Below, in pieces: positions 1 to 7,475 of a stretch of DNA of 64,000 bases. Origin of the DNA: Bradyrhizobium sp. WBAH42. GTDB taxonomy: Bacteria; Pseudomonadota; Alphaproteobacteria; Rhizobiales; Xanthobacteraceae. The first letter of the stretch is position 1. Each line of letters begins with the position of its first letter. The position numbers and the translations under genes were made by a program. The notes under the pieces are model-generated. The model saw only the letters and a list, made by a program, of their open reading frames with translations. It did no database searches and was not told the origin of the DNA. The stretch covers positions 1,931,001 to 1,995,000 of the forward strand of contig NZ_CP036533.1 of NCBI RefSeq assembly GCF_024585265.1, read 5' to 3'.

Positions 1-312
1 CTGGCCGCTGCGGTAGCGGAACACCGGACCGAGATAGCTGAACCCCGCTGGCTGGCCGGCCCGGCCTGAGGCGAGATAGTCGCGCGCGACAGGAATGGTC
101 AGGTCCGGGCGCAGGCAGAGCTCCTCGCCGGAGAGGTCTGTGGTCAGGTACAGGCTCTTGCGGATGTCCTCGCCGGAGAGGTCCAGGAACGGCTCGGCCG
201 GCTGCAGGATGGCGGGCTCGGCCCTGACATAGCCGGCCTGCGCGAACGACAAGAGCAGCGTATCCGCCCAGGCGGCGGAGCCGGCAGCATTTGAGGTGGC
301 AGTCGCGGTCAT
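1..312 (-). CDS. hisZ: ATP phosphoribosyltransferase regulatory subunit HisZ (N-terminal part; runs off the window)
   Basis: About 104 N-terminal residues are present, starting at an ATG at 310-312 and leaving the window at base 1. HisZ is the catalytically dead class II aaRS-like subunit that activates short-form HisG in the first step of histidine synthesis. Visible are the FLDLSGEDIRKSLY stretch, the LCLRPDLTIPVARDYL motif 2 region and the FSYLGPVFRYR segment shared by HisZ and HisRS. A separate full-length HisRS lies at 60691, and the start (MTATATSNAAGSAAWADTLL) lacks the HisRS N-terminus, so HisZ is preferred. It lies 131 bp downstream of rsmE on the same strand. Confidence 0.85.
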   Translation of the reverse strand, partial: MTATATSNAAGSAAWADTLLLSFAQAGYVRAEPAILQPAEPFLDLSGEDIRKSLYLTTDLSGEELCLRPDLTIPVARDYLASGRAGQPAGFSYLGPVFRYRSGQ

Positions 313-443
313 CTCAGGAGTCCATCGTCCCGGCGGAACCGGGCAGGGCAAGGGGAGGCGAATTGGCGCAGGCCTTAGCATGGCCCGACAGCGGTTTCGA
401 CCTCCAAAGGATCAATCGCTTAACGGGTGGGCAATGCGCAGGA

Positions 444-1199
444 TCAGGTGCTCTTGCCGCCCCAATCGCCCAGCACCGCCTGCACCAGCGCCAGGGCGGC
501 GACGGCGGCGGTGTCCGCCCGCATGATGCGGGGGCCAAGCGCCAGCCGCAGGATCTTGGGCTGGCGCAGCAGCAGCGCCCGCTCTTCCTCGGCAAAACCG
601 CCCTCCGGGCCGATCAGCAGGTCGATCCCGTGCCTGGCCTCGCGCGCGCCTTGCAGGCTCTGCAGCGGATCCTGGACCTCCGCTGCCTCGTCGCAGAAGA
701 TCAGCAGGCGATCGGCGGGACGCTGGCTCAAGAAGCGCTCCAGCGGCACCGGCTCGGCCACGCTGGCGATGCTGAGGATGCCGCATTGCTCGGCCGCCTC
801 GACCACATTGGCGCGCATCCGCTCGGTATGGACCCGTGAGGCCTGGGTGAACCGGGTCAGGACGGGCTGCAGCGCCGCGGCGCCCATCTCGATGGCCTTC
901 TGCACCATGTAATCCAGCCGGGCATGCTTCAGCGGGGCGAACACGTAGGTGAGGTCGGCGAGCCGGTCCTGGGGCCGGGTCTGCTGGAGGATCACGAGGC
1001 CGTCCGGCCGCTTGCGGCCTTCGATGGCGGCCTGCCACTCGCCATCCCGGCCGTTGAAGGCCAGGACCTCGGCTCCGGCGCCGAGCCGCAGCACATTGCC
1101 GAGATAGTTGCTCTGGTCGCGGTCGAGCGGCACCCTGGCGTCCTGGGCCAGGGGGGCATCGACGAACAGGCGCGGGGCGCGAAAATCGTGGGAAGGCAT
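444..1199 (-). CDS. rsmE: 16S rRNA (uracil1498-N3)-methyltransferase RsmE
   Basis: A 251-residue SPOUT-class methyltransferase that methylates U1498 of 16S rRNA in the assembled 30S subunit. The N-terminal PUA-like part (RLFVDAPL, then LGNVLRLGAGAEVLAFNGRDG) is followed by the knotted SAM-binding domain with LLIGPEGGFAEEE and LRLALGPRIMRADTA. I chose the ATG at 1197-1199 because it begins the family's usual MPSHDFRAPRLFV N-terminus; the frame stays open another 52 codons upstream but encodes nothing family-like. It is followed by hisZ on the same strand and is divergent from the gene at 1410, so 1200-1409 must hold both promoters. Confidence 0.93.
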   Translation of the reverse strand: MPSHDFRAPRLFVDAPLAQDARVPLDRDQSNYLGNVLRLGAGAEVLAFNGRDGEWQAAIEGRKRPDGLVILQQTRPQDRLADLTYVFAPLKHARLDYMVQKAIEMGAAALQPVLTRFTQASRVHTERMRANVVEAAEQCGILSIASVAEPVPLERFLSQRPADRLLIFCDEAAEVQDPLQSLQGAREARHGIDLLIGPEGGFAEEERALLLRQPKILRLALGPRIMRADTAAVAALALVQAVLGDWGGKST

Positions 1200-1409
1200 C
1201 GCCTTGGGGGTCCGGTTACCGGCTGTTCTTAACCGAAAGGCGCCATTCCGGGGTAAATATTGCCAATCTGGTGCGTCCCAGCGCCGCGCTCTCGCCCTAT
1301 TCCACGGGTTGTTAAGCGCCGGCGGGAATCGTAAAAACGCGAACACGCTGGTCACGCTTCAATTGGGAAGCCCTGAACCCCGTAAGCTCCTGCCGGAGAG
1401 ACTGTCTTG

Positions 1410-2075
1410 ATGATCCGTCATTTGATGGTTCCGCTCGCTGCCGCCATGGTCGCCATGAGTGCCGCCGGCGCTTGTGCGCAAAGCGCCTTCCCGGCGCCAC
1501 TGCCCAACCAGGCTTCGAACAGCTCGCCGTTTCCGCCCGTGAACGGCTCGGCGCCCACCGCGTCGATGGGGAGCGCGCCGCAATCGTCCTTTCCCGTCAA
1601 CGGCGCTGCCCCGGTCGGCGGCGGCGCCGGCGGCTTCAGCGCGGCTCCGCCAACGCAGGCCGGTCCCGGTGAGGACTGCATGAAGGCGTTCATGCCCCTG
1701 CGCGAAGAGGCCGAGAAGCGCGGCAAGCTGATCAAGGCCGCGAGCGACCGTCATGCGCAGCCGGACGAGGCCTGCAAGCTGATCCGCAACTTCAGCCAGG
1801 CCGAGTTGAAGATGATCAAGTACATCGAGGCCAATGCCTCGAAGTGCGGAATCCCGCCGCAGATCGGCGCGCAAATGAAGGACGGCCACAAGAACACCGA
1901 GGCCATGCAGACCAAGGTCTGCAACGTCGCGCAGCAGATGCAGAATCAGCCGCGCGGTCCGGCCGGTCCGTCGCTGAGCGAGGTGCTGGGCTCGGGCTCG
2001 GCGCCCGAGGCGAATGCCGGCAAGAAGGGCGGCAGCACCTTCGATACGCTCAACGGCAACGTCCTGACCCGATGA
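1410..2075 (+). CDS. Hypothetical secreted protein with Ser/Pro/Gly-rich linker and four-Cys C-terminal domain
   Basis: 221 residues. The N-terminus (MIRHLMVPLAAAMVAMSA) is a signal peptide ending near ACAQ, so the product is probably periplasmic or surface-exposed. Residues ~25-80 are low-complexity Ser/Pro/Gly/Ala. A helical domain follows with four Cys, in the contexts EDCMKAF, EACKLI, SKCGIP and KVCNVA, which could form two disulfides. I do not recognise a characterised family. A TTG immediately upstream (1407) is an alternative start; the ATG at 1410 is better spaced from GGAGAG at 1395-1400. The stop is 2 bp before a large inverted repeat. Confidence 0.8.
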   Translation: MIRHLMVPLAAAMVAMSAAGACAQSAFPAPLPNQASNSSPFPPVNGSAPTASMGSAPQSSFPVNGAAPVGGGAGGFSAAPPTQAGPGEDCMKAFMPLREEAEKRGKLIKAASDRHAQPDEACKLIRNFSQAELKMIKYIEANASKCGIPPQIGAQMKDGHKNTEAMQTKVCNVAQQMQNQPRGPAGPSLSEVLGSGSAPEANAGKKGGSTFDTLNGNVLTR

Positions 2076-2077
2076 TA

Positions 2078-2156
2078 CACGTGCCGCCGATTTGAAGTTC
2101 CTACGGTGCTCGCCGCGAGATCCTCATAGGAACTTCAAATCGATAAGCGGCACGTG
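2078..2156. repeat. Long near-perfect inverted repeat (79 bp)
   Basis: The arms run CACGTGCCGC..CGATTTGAAGTTCCTA and, inverted, TAGGAACTTCAAATCG..GCGGCACGTG, about 26 bp each with a 3-nt bulge and a ~24-nt loop. It begins just after the stop at 2075. There is no T-run after it, so it is not a canonical terminator, though it could still act as a transcript 3' structure. The core GAAGTTC also occurs in the neighbouring palindrome at 2176-2246. Confidence 0.85.
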
Positions 2157-2175
2157 AATTATAATTTTCTGGCTT

Positions 2176-2246
2176 GTGCCCTTGTAGTTTTCGAAGTTCG
2201 TACCGGAATACGCCGCGATGGAATACGAACTTCGAAAACTGGGCAC
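2176..2246. repeat. Palindrome carrying the ubiA start codon in its loop
   Basis: AGTTTTCGAAGTTCGTA at 2186-2202 is perfectly repeated in inverted order at 2224-2240, with a 21-nt loop between. The stem extends outward with GTGCCC (2176-2181) against GGGCAC (2241-2246) after a 4-nt bulge. The ATG of ubiA (2218-2220) lies in the loop and codons 3-9 form the right arm. Folded mRNA could hide the ribosome binding site. Confidence 0.85.
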
Positions 2247-3180
2247 TAGCACATCCGCCCGCGTTGCCGATTCCACCGGCAACTGGGTCGATACGCTCGC
2301 GCCGCATTGGGCGCGGCCTTACCTGCGCCTGTCCCGCTTCGATCGCCCGATCGGCTCCTGGCTTCTCTTGATGCCATGCTGGTGGTCGGCGGCGCTGGCC
2401 GCCGGCATGGCGCATGACGTGCATGGCCTGCCGCTCACCATCGTGCTGTTCTTCATCGGCGCCTTCGTGATGCGCGGGGCCGGCTGCACCTGGAACGACA
2501 TCACCGACCGCGACCTCGACGACAAGGTCGAGCGTACGCGCTCGCGGCCGCTGCCGTCGGGGCAGGTGACCACCAGGCAGGCGCTGGTCTTCATGGTCGC
2601 GCAGGCGCTGGTCGGTCTCGTGGTGCTGCTGCAGTTCAACCGCTTCGCGATCGCAACGGGCATCGCCTCGCTCCTGATCGTTGCGATCTATCCCTTCATG
2701 AAGCGCATCACCTGGTGGCCGCAGATCGTGCTCGGGCTCGCCTTCTCCTGGGGCGCGCTGATGGGCTTTGCCGTCACCTTCGGCCGCATCGATGTCACCG
2801 CGCTCGTGCTCTATGCCGGCGCGATTTCCTGGGTGATCGGCTATGACACGATCTATGCGCATCAGGACGCCGAGGACGATGCGCTGATCGGCATCAAGTC
2901 GACTGCGCGCCTGTTCGGTGCGCATACGCGCCAGGCGCTGGTGCTGTTCTACGGGCTCGCGGTGATGTTGATCGGCGTCGCGCTGGCATCTGGCGAAGCG
3001 CGCTGGCCGGCCTGGCTCGGGCTTGCCGCCTTCGCGGCGCATCTGGCCTTGCAGATCGTGCGGCTGAGGATCGACGATCCCGGGCTGTGCCTTCGCCTGT
3101 TCAAGTCGAACAAGCATGCGGGTCTGCTGCTGTTCGCAGGATTGCTCGCGGACGCGATGATGCGAGCGCAGCTCTCGTAG
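2218..3180 (+). CDS. ubiA: 4-hydroxybenzoate polyprenyltransferase UbiA
   Basis: A 320-residue membrane prenyltransferase that attaches the polyprenyl tail to 4-hydroxybenzoate in ubiquinone synthesis. The first Asp-rich motif is NDITDRDLD (residues 93-101) and the second is the YDTIYAHQDAEDD region near 215; about eight to nine hydrophobic helices are visible, beginning at WLLLMPCWWSAALAAG. The RLSRFDRPIGSWLLLMPCWW segment is typical of the alphaproteobacterial enzyme. The first ~11 residues are encoded by a palindrome and look unlike the rest, so the N-terminus may be an acquired extension; no convincing in-frame start with an RBS is visible downstream. The stop overlaps a repeat at 3177. 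Confidence 0.93.
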   Translation: MEYELRKLGTSTSARVADSTGNWVDTLAPHWARPYLRLSRFDRPIGSWLLLMPCWWSAALAAGMAHDVHGLPLTIVLFFIGAFVMRGAGCTWNDITDRDLDDKVERTRSRPLPSGQVTTRQALVFMVAQALVGLVVLLQFNRFAIATGIASLLIVAIYPFMKRITWWPQIVLGLAFSWGALMGFAVTFGRIDVTALVLYAGAISWVIGYDTIYAHQDAEDDALIGIKSTARLFGAHTRQALVLFYGLAVMLIGVALASGEARWPAWLGLAAFAAHLALQIVRLRIDDPGLCLRLFKSNKHAGLLLFAGLLADAMMRAQLS

Positions 3181-3296
3181 GGTGGGCAAAGGCGCTTGCG
3201 CTGTGCCCACGATCTCTCAATGATTGACAAAGCGGTGGGCACGCTTCCGCCTTCGCTCTTCGAGCTACGGCGGACAAGTCGCTTTGCCCACCCTAC
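3177..3296. repeat. Intergenic hairpin repeat, GTAGGGTGGGCAAAG family, copy 1
   Basis: It begins GTAGGGTGGGCAAAGGCGC and ends with the inverse GCTTTGCCCACCCTAC, with inner GTGCCCAC/GTGGGCAC arms. The same outer and inner arms occur at 13693-13783 and 63011-63108. The ubiA stop codon is part of the repeat. It separates the converging ubiA and DUF6101-like genes and may act as their shared 3' end. Confidence 0.9.
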
Positions 3297-3303
3297 GGCA
3301 CCA

Positions 3304-3822
3304 TTAGTTCCTCGCGATGATCTCGCGCTCGCCCTGATGAACCGGCAGCTCGCGCGCCATGGCGGTGCGCCGGCGCATCAAGAATTTCGGGCGGCGGGCG
3401 CGGATCGCGTTGGCGCGGCGGCGGCGCGGTGCGGGCTTGCGGGCGCCCTCGTCGAGCTGCGGCAGCGCGAAGATCTCGCTCCAGATCGTCCAGGCCTGCG
3501 CGATCTCGTCCGCGTCAGTGCCGATCAGCAGCGGGATGGACAGCGAGGGATCGCGGTGCACGAGAACGAGCGTCTGCGCCTCGTCATTGCCGCGCAAGGC
3601 AACGCCGGTGAAGTCGGCGACGCGCACGTTGATCGCCATCTGCATGCCGCGCACGGCACGGCGCAGCACGACGCGCTCGCGATGAAGCTCGATCTGCCTG
3701 ACATGTCCGTCGGCGCGCGGGTCATGCGCATCGAAGCGGACCGGAAGGGAAAGAGGGTCGAGCCGCAACGAGCGGCTCGACCCGGCGGGGTGGACCCCGC
3801 ATGTTGCTGTTTGACGCCTCAC
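3304..3822 (-). CDS. Conserved hypothetical protein, DUF6101-like
   Basis: 172 residues from a GTG at 3820-3822, preceded at good distance by GGGGAG on the minus strand. The protein is Arg-rich, with a central beta-rich region (LRLDPLSLPVRFDA; INVRVADFTGVALR; TLVLVHRDPSLSIPLL) and a basic C-terminal tail (PAPRRRRANAIRARRPKFL). No signal peptide or membrane segment is visible, so it is probably cytoplasmic. It resembles, from memory, the uncharacterised DUF6101 family of Bradyrhizobium; the function is unknown. It is convergent with ubiA and divergent from pmbA. Confidence 0.75.
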   Translation of the reverse strand: MRRQTATCGVHPAGSSRSLRLDPLSLPVRFDAHDPRADGHVRQIELHRERVVLRRAVRGMQMAINVRVADFTGVALRGNDEAQTLVLVHRDPSLSIPLLIGTDADEIAQAWTIWSEIFALPQLDEGARKPAPRRRRANAIRARRPKFLMRRRTAMARELPVHQGEREIIARN

Positions 3823-4085
3823 GGCTTCGTTCTCCCCGCCGGGATTATGTTCCCGGTCGATGCGAGGACCTTAGCGCGCGGCGGTCCGAAACCGCTTAAA
3901 AAGGCTGGTTAACCCACCGTCACTGCACCTCATGATTGACAAGACCTTGGCGCGCATGATTGACGAGACGTTGCGCCGACGTCGCGAATCTGAGCTTTTG
4001 GCGGGCTGAAAATGCTTGAAGTCCGCGCTATCAGGGCACATCTGTGGGTTCCGGTCCCGAACCCCGCCCCAACAGGATTTCGTTC

Positions 4086-5477
4086 GTGAACTCTTCACCA
4101 AGCTCGACGCTTTCGACTACCGCCAATCGCGACCTGCTCGATCAGTCCGCACTCTCCGATCTCGCGCAGCGGCTGGTCGAGGCAGCCAGGCGCGCCGGCG
4201 CCGATGCGGCCGATGCGGTCGCGGTGCGCGGCGTCTCGCAAGGCGTCGAGGTCCGCGACGGGCGCGTGGAGGAATCCGAGCGGTCGGAGGGCGACGATGT
4301 AGGCCTGCGCGTGCTGGTCGGCCAGCGCCAGGCGGTGGTCTCGACCAACGATGTCAGCGGCGATGCCGTCACCAAGCTCGCGGAGCGCGCGGTCGCGATG
4401 GCGCGCGTCGCGCCCGACGACAAATATGTCGGCCTCGCCGATCCCGCGCTGCTCGCGCGCGACTTCCCCGATCTCGACCTGCTCGATCCCGCCGTGCCCA
4501 CGACCGCCGAGCTCGAGCGTCGCGCGCTCGCGGCCGAAGCTGCGGCACTCGGCGTCAAGGGCGTGACCAAGTCCGGCGGCGCCTCGGCCTCCGCCGGCAT
4601 CGGCGGCATGGTGCTCGTCACCTCGACCGGCTTCCACGGCTCCTACCTGCGCTCCAGCCAGGGCATTTCCGCCACCGCCATCTCGGGCGATGGCACCAGC
4701 ATGGAGCGCGACTACGACTTCACCTCGGCGCCGCATGGCGCCGATCTGCTGTCGCCGGAGGTCGTCGGCCGTTCCGCCGGTGAGCGCACCGTGGCGCGCT
4801 ACAATCCGCGCAAGGTCGAGACCTGCAAGGTGCCGGTGGTGTTCGATCCGCGCGTCGCCGGCTCGCTGGTCGGCCATCTCGTCGGCGCCATCAACGGCGC
4901 CTCGATCGCGCGCAAGACCAGCTTCCTGAAGGACAAGCTCGGCCAGCAGCTGTTCGCGAAAAACATCCGCATCATCGACGATCCCTTGCGCAAGCGCGGT
5001 CTGCGCTCGCAGACCTTCGACGCCGAAGGCGTCGCGGTGAAACGGACCGCGCTGGTCGACGACGGCGTGCTGACGACCTGGCTGCTCGATTGCGCCACCG
5101 CGCGCGAGCTCGGCCTCACCACCACCGGTCACGCCCATCGCGGCGTGTCTTCCTCGCCCTCGCCCGGGCCGTACAATCTGCATCTCGAGCCCGGCACGCC
5201 AACGCCGGCCGAGCTGATCGCCGACATCAAGCAAGGCTTCTACGTCACCGATCTGATCGGCTCCGGGGTCAACGGCGTCACCGGCGATTACAGCCGCGGC
5301 GCCTCCGGCTTCTGGATCGAGAACGGCGAGATCACCTATCCCGTCAGCGAAGTGACGATCGCCGGGCACCTGTTCGAAATCTTCAAGTCGATGCAGCCGG
5401 CGAACAATCTCGAATTCCGCTACGGTGTCAATGCGCCGACGGTGCGCATCGAGGGTTTGACGCTTGGCGGACGCTGA
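4086..5477 (+). CDS. pmbA: TldD/PmbA-family metalloprotease subunit PmbA (TldE)
   Basis: 463 residues of the TldD/PmbA family. PmbA (TldE) pairs with TldD to form a protease that trims leader peptides and unfolded peptides; PmbA itself lacks the metal site. Family hallmarks are VEVRDGRVEESERSEG and GLRVLVGQRQAVVSTND near the N-terminus, VVFDPRVAGSLVGHLVGAINGASI in the middle, and GVNGVTGDYSRGASGFWIENGE plus the ISE-like EVTIAGHLFEIFKSM at the C-terminus. The start is a GTG at 4086, 9 nt after an AGGA; an in-frame GTG at 4044 would add 14 unlike residues. No tldD is present in the window. Confidence 0.9.
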   Translation: MNSSPSSTLSTTANRDLLDQSALSDLAQRLVEAARRAGADAADAVAVRGVSQGVEVRDGRVEESERSEGDDVGLRVLVGQRQAVVSTNDVSGDAVTKLAERAVAMARVAPDDKYVGLADPALLARDFPDLDLLDPAVPTTAELERRALAAEAAALGVKGVTKSGGASASAGIGGMVLVTSTGFHGSYLRSSQGISATAISGDGTSMERDYDFTSAPHGADLLSPEVVGRSAGERTVARYNPRKVETCKVPVVFDPRVAGSLVGHLVGAINGASIARKTSFLKDKLGQQLFAKNIRIIDDPLRKRGLRSQTFDAEGVAVKRTALVDDGVLTTWLLDCATARELGLTTTGHAHRGVSSSPSPGPYNLHLEPGTPTPAELIADIKQGFYVTDLIGSGVNGVTGDYSRGASGFWIENGEITYPVSEVTIAGHLFEIFKSMQPANNLEFRYGVNAPTVRIEGLTLGGR

Positions 5478-5498
5478 TCGAGCTGTTGCTGCTTGGCT

Positions 5499-5620
5499 CA
5501 CCTCTCCCGTAGGGAGAGGTCGCGCCGGAGGCGCGGGTGAGGGGACCGCTCTCTCGTGTGATCTGAGCCCCCTCACCCGATTTGCTGCGCAAATCGACCT
5601 CTCCCCGATGGGGAGAGGTG
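5499..5620. repeat. Intergenic hairpin repeat, CACCTCTCCC/GGGAGAGGTG family, copy 1
   Basis: Outer arms are CACCTCTCCC and GGGAGAGGTG. Inner segments GGGTGAGGGG and CCCCCTCACCC pair with each other. Relatives with the same architecture but diverged arms occur at 55452, 59706 and 60501. It lies in the 171-bp pmbA to monophosphatase gap. Confidence 0.88.
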
Positions 5621-5648
5621 TTCTCGCCGCGCCGCGCGATTGAACCCG

Positions 5649-6455
5649 ATGGCAGCTGCTCTCGACGACACCATCCTGACCCGCGACGCGGCGCTGCTGA
5701 AGGACACGGTGCGGGAGGCGGGCGCGCTGGCGCAGTCGATGTTCCGCACCGAGCTGCGGAAGTGGACCAAGGGCGCGTCCTCGCCGGTCTCGGAGGCCGA
5801 TATCGCCGTCAACGATCTGCTCGAAGCGCGCCTGCGCGCTGCGACGCCCGATTATGGCTGGCTGTCCGAGGAGAGCGCCGACGATGCGGCGCGGCTGTCG
5901 CGGCGGCTGACCTGGATCGTCGATCCCATCGACGGCACCCGCAATTATCTCGGCGGCCACGACGAATGGTGCGTCAGCGTGGCGCTGGTTGAGGACGCTT
6001 CGCCGGTGCTTGCCGCCGTGTTCGCCCCTGCTACCGACGAGTTCTTCTTCGCAACACGCGGCCAGGGCACGACGCTCAACGACAAGCCGGTGCGCGCGAC
6101 GCGCGGATCCGAGCTCGACTTCGCCCGCGTCGCCGGCCCGAAGCCGCTGGTCGAGCGGCTGAAGCCGTCCCTCGGCGAGATCAAGCTGCATCGGCGGATC
6201 GGCTCGCTGGCTCTGCGGCTGTGCAGGGTCGCCCATGGCGCGCTGGATGCGGCCTTTGCGGGCGGCAACAGCCATGATTGGGACCTTGCGGCGGCCGATT
6301 TGATCGTGCAGGAAGCGGATGGTAGGATGAGCGACCTCTCCGGAGAACCCATCCTCTATAACCGCCGGGAAGTGGCGCACGGAGTGCTGGTGGCAGCGGG
6401 ACGCGATCGTCATGCGGGCATTGTCGCGCATTTTCGCAACCGTCCCTTAGCCTAA
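5649..6455 (+). CDS. Inositol monophosphatase / 3'(2'),5'-bisphosphate nucleotidase family protein
   Basis: 268 residues of the Li+-sensitive, Mg2+-dependent phosphatase superfamily. The metal-site motifs are WLSEES (first Glu pair), DPIDGTRNY (DPxDGT) and HDWDLAAADL (WDxAA), all intact. Related enzymes hydrolyse inositol phosphates or the sulfur-assimilation by-product pAp; the sequence does not tell me which (CysQ-like is a reasonable guess). The ATG at 5649 is preferred over an in-frame TTG at 5640. It leads into the DUF4170-acyltransferase-waaA-lpxK operon 61 bp downstream. Confidence 0.88.
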   Translation: MAAALDDTILTRDAALLKDTVREAGALAQSMFRTELRKWTKGASSPVSEADIAVNDLLEARLRAATPDYGWLSEESADDAARLSRRLTWIVDPIDGTRNYLGGHDEWCVSVALVEDASPVLAAVFAPATDEFFFATRGQGTTLNDKPVRATRGSELDFARVAGPKPLVERLKPSLGEIKLHRRIGSLALRLCRVAHGALDAAFAGGNSHDWDLAAADLIVQEADGRMSDLSGEPILYNRREVAHGVLVAAGRDRHAGIVAHFRNRPLA

Positions 6456-6516
6456 GGCGCTTTCGTCGTGCTTCTCGAACACTGCTTTGCCGGGCAGCCC
6501 GTTAGGAACAGAACTC

Positions 6517-6759
6517 ATGCCAGATAATGCCCCGCAACAACTGCTCCATCTCGTCATCGGCGGCGAGCTCGTCGATCTCGAGCACAACACCTTCAAGAAC
6601 CTGGACGAGGTCGACATCGTCGGCCTCTATCCGAACTATGCCAGCGCCCACGCCGCCTGGCGGGCCAAGGCGCAGAGCACGGTCGACAACGCGCAGATGC
6701 GCTACTTCATCGTCCACCTGCATCGGCTGCTCGATCCGAATCAAGAACCGGCGCGTTGA
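6517..6759 (+). CDS. DUF4170 domain-containing protein
   Basis: 80 residues, start MPDNAPQQLLHLVIGGEL, all one small domain (LVDLEHNTFKNLDEVDIVGLYPNYASAHAAWRAKA... split here only by my reading). The YPNYASAHAAWRAKAQSTVD stretch is the family hallmark. It is cytoplasmic with no membrane segment and has no known activity. Its TGA overlaps the TTG start of the acyltransferase gene (TTGA), so translation is probably coupled. Constant placement before lipid A genes in related bacteria suggests a role in envelope synthesis; that is inference. Confidence 0.85.
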   Translation: MPDNAPQQLLHLVIGGELVDLEHNTFKNLDEVDIVGLYPNYASAHAAWRAKAQSTVDNAQMRYFIVHLHRLLDPNQEPAR

Positions 6760-7475
6760 AAAAACTGCTTCGCAATACGCTGCGAAGCAGCTGGTTTCAG
6801 CGTGCCGTCGGGGTCCTGGCGGCCGAATATCTGCGTCTGGTCTGGCGGACCAACACCTTCACGATCGATCCGCCCGACATCTATGAACGCGTCGAGCCGC
6901 AGCTCCCTGCGATCTTCGCGTTCTGGCACGGCCAGCATTTCCTGACGCCCTTCATCAAGAACCAGAACAAGGCCTCTTATCGGGCCAAGGTACTGATCTC
7001 CCGGCACCGCGACGGCGAGTTCAATGCGATCGCCGCCGAGCGGCTCGGGATCGGCACGATCCGCGGTTCCGGCGACCATGGCGGCGCGTTTCACCGTAAA
7101 GGTGGTGTCGGCGCCTTCAAGGAAATGGTGCGGACGCTCCAAGCCGGTTGTAATGTCGCGCTGACCGCCGACGTCCCCAAGCGCTCGCGCGTGGCGGGGC
7201 TCGGCATTATCATGCTGGCACGGGAATCGGGACGGCCGATCATGCCTTTCGCGATGGCGACCAGCCGCTTCGTTCGGCTCAAGAACTGGGACCGCACCAC
7301 CATCAATTTGCCATTCGGGCGGGGCGCATTGGTCGGCATCAAGGAAATCCACGTTCCCGCAGATGCCGACGCCGCCACGATGGAGACGTTGCGGCAGGAG
7401 CTGGAGGACACGTTGAACGAGGCGACCCGGCGCGCCTATGCGCAGCTCGGCCGTCCGGGACCGGAAGATGCCTAA
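6756..7475 (+). CDS. DUF374 lysophospholipid acyltransferase-family protein
   Basis: 239 residues with a TTG start that overlaps the previous stop. The N-terminus carries a short hydrophobic, membrane-anchoring stretch. FAFWHGQHFL is the DUF374 version of the His-containing acyltransferase motif; LISRHRDGEFNAI, GTIRGSGDHGG and ALTADVPKRSRV are further family blocks. In this operon it probably acylates lipid A or a precursor at the inner membrane; the substrate cannot be read from sequence. It overlaps waaA by 8 bp. Confidence 0.87.
   Translation: MKKLLRNTLRSSWFQRAVGVLAAEYLRLVWRTNTFTIDPPDIYERVEPQLPAIFAFWHGQHFLTPFIKNQNKASYRAKVLISRHRDGEFNAIAAERLGIGTIRGSGDHGGAFHRKGGVGAFKEMVRTLQAGCNVALTADVPKRSRVAGLGIIMLARESGRPIMPFAMATSRFVRLKNWDRTTINLPFGRGALVGIKEIHVPADADAATMETLRQELEDTLNEATRRAYAQLGRPGPEDA

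Noticed and set aside
1..312. Alternative call as HisS
   Set aside because: The N-terminus fits HisZ and a complete hisS is present at 60691.
4095..6431. Very long open frame (778 codons) on the minus strand
   Set aside because: It is antisense to pmbA and the monophosphatase gene; translation has no domain and is Arg/Ala/Gly/Asp-rich, as expected for the complement of high-GC genes.
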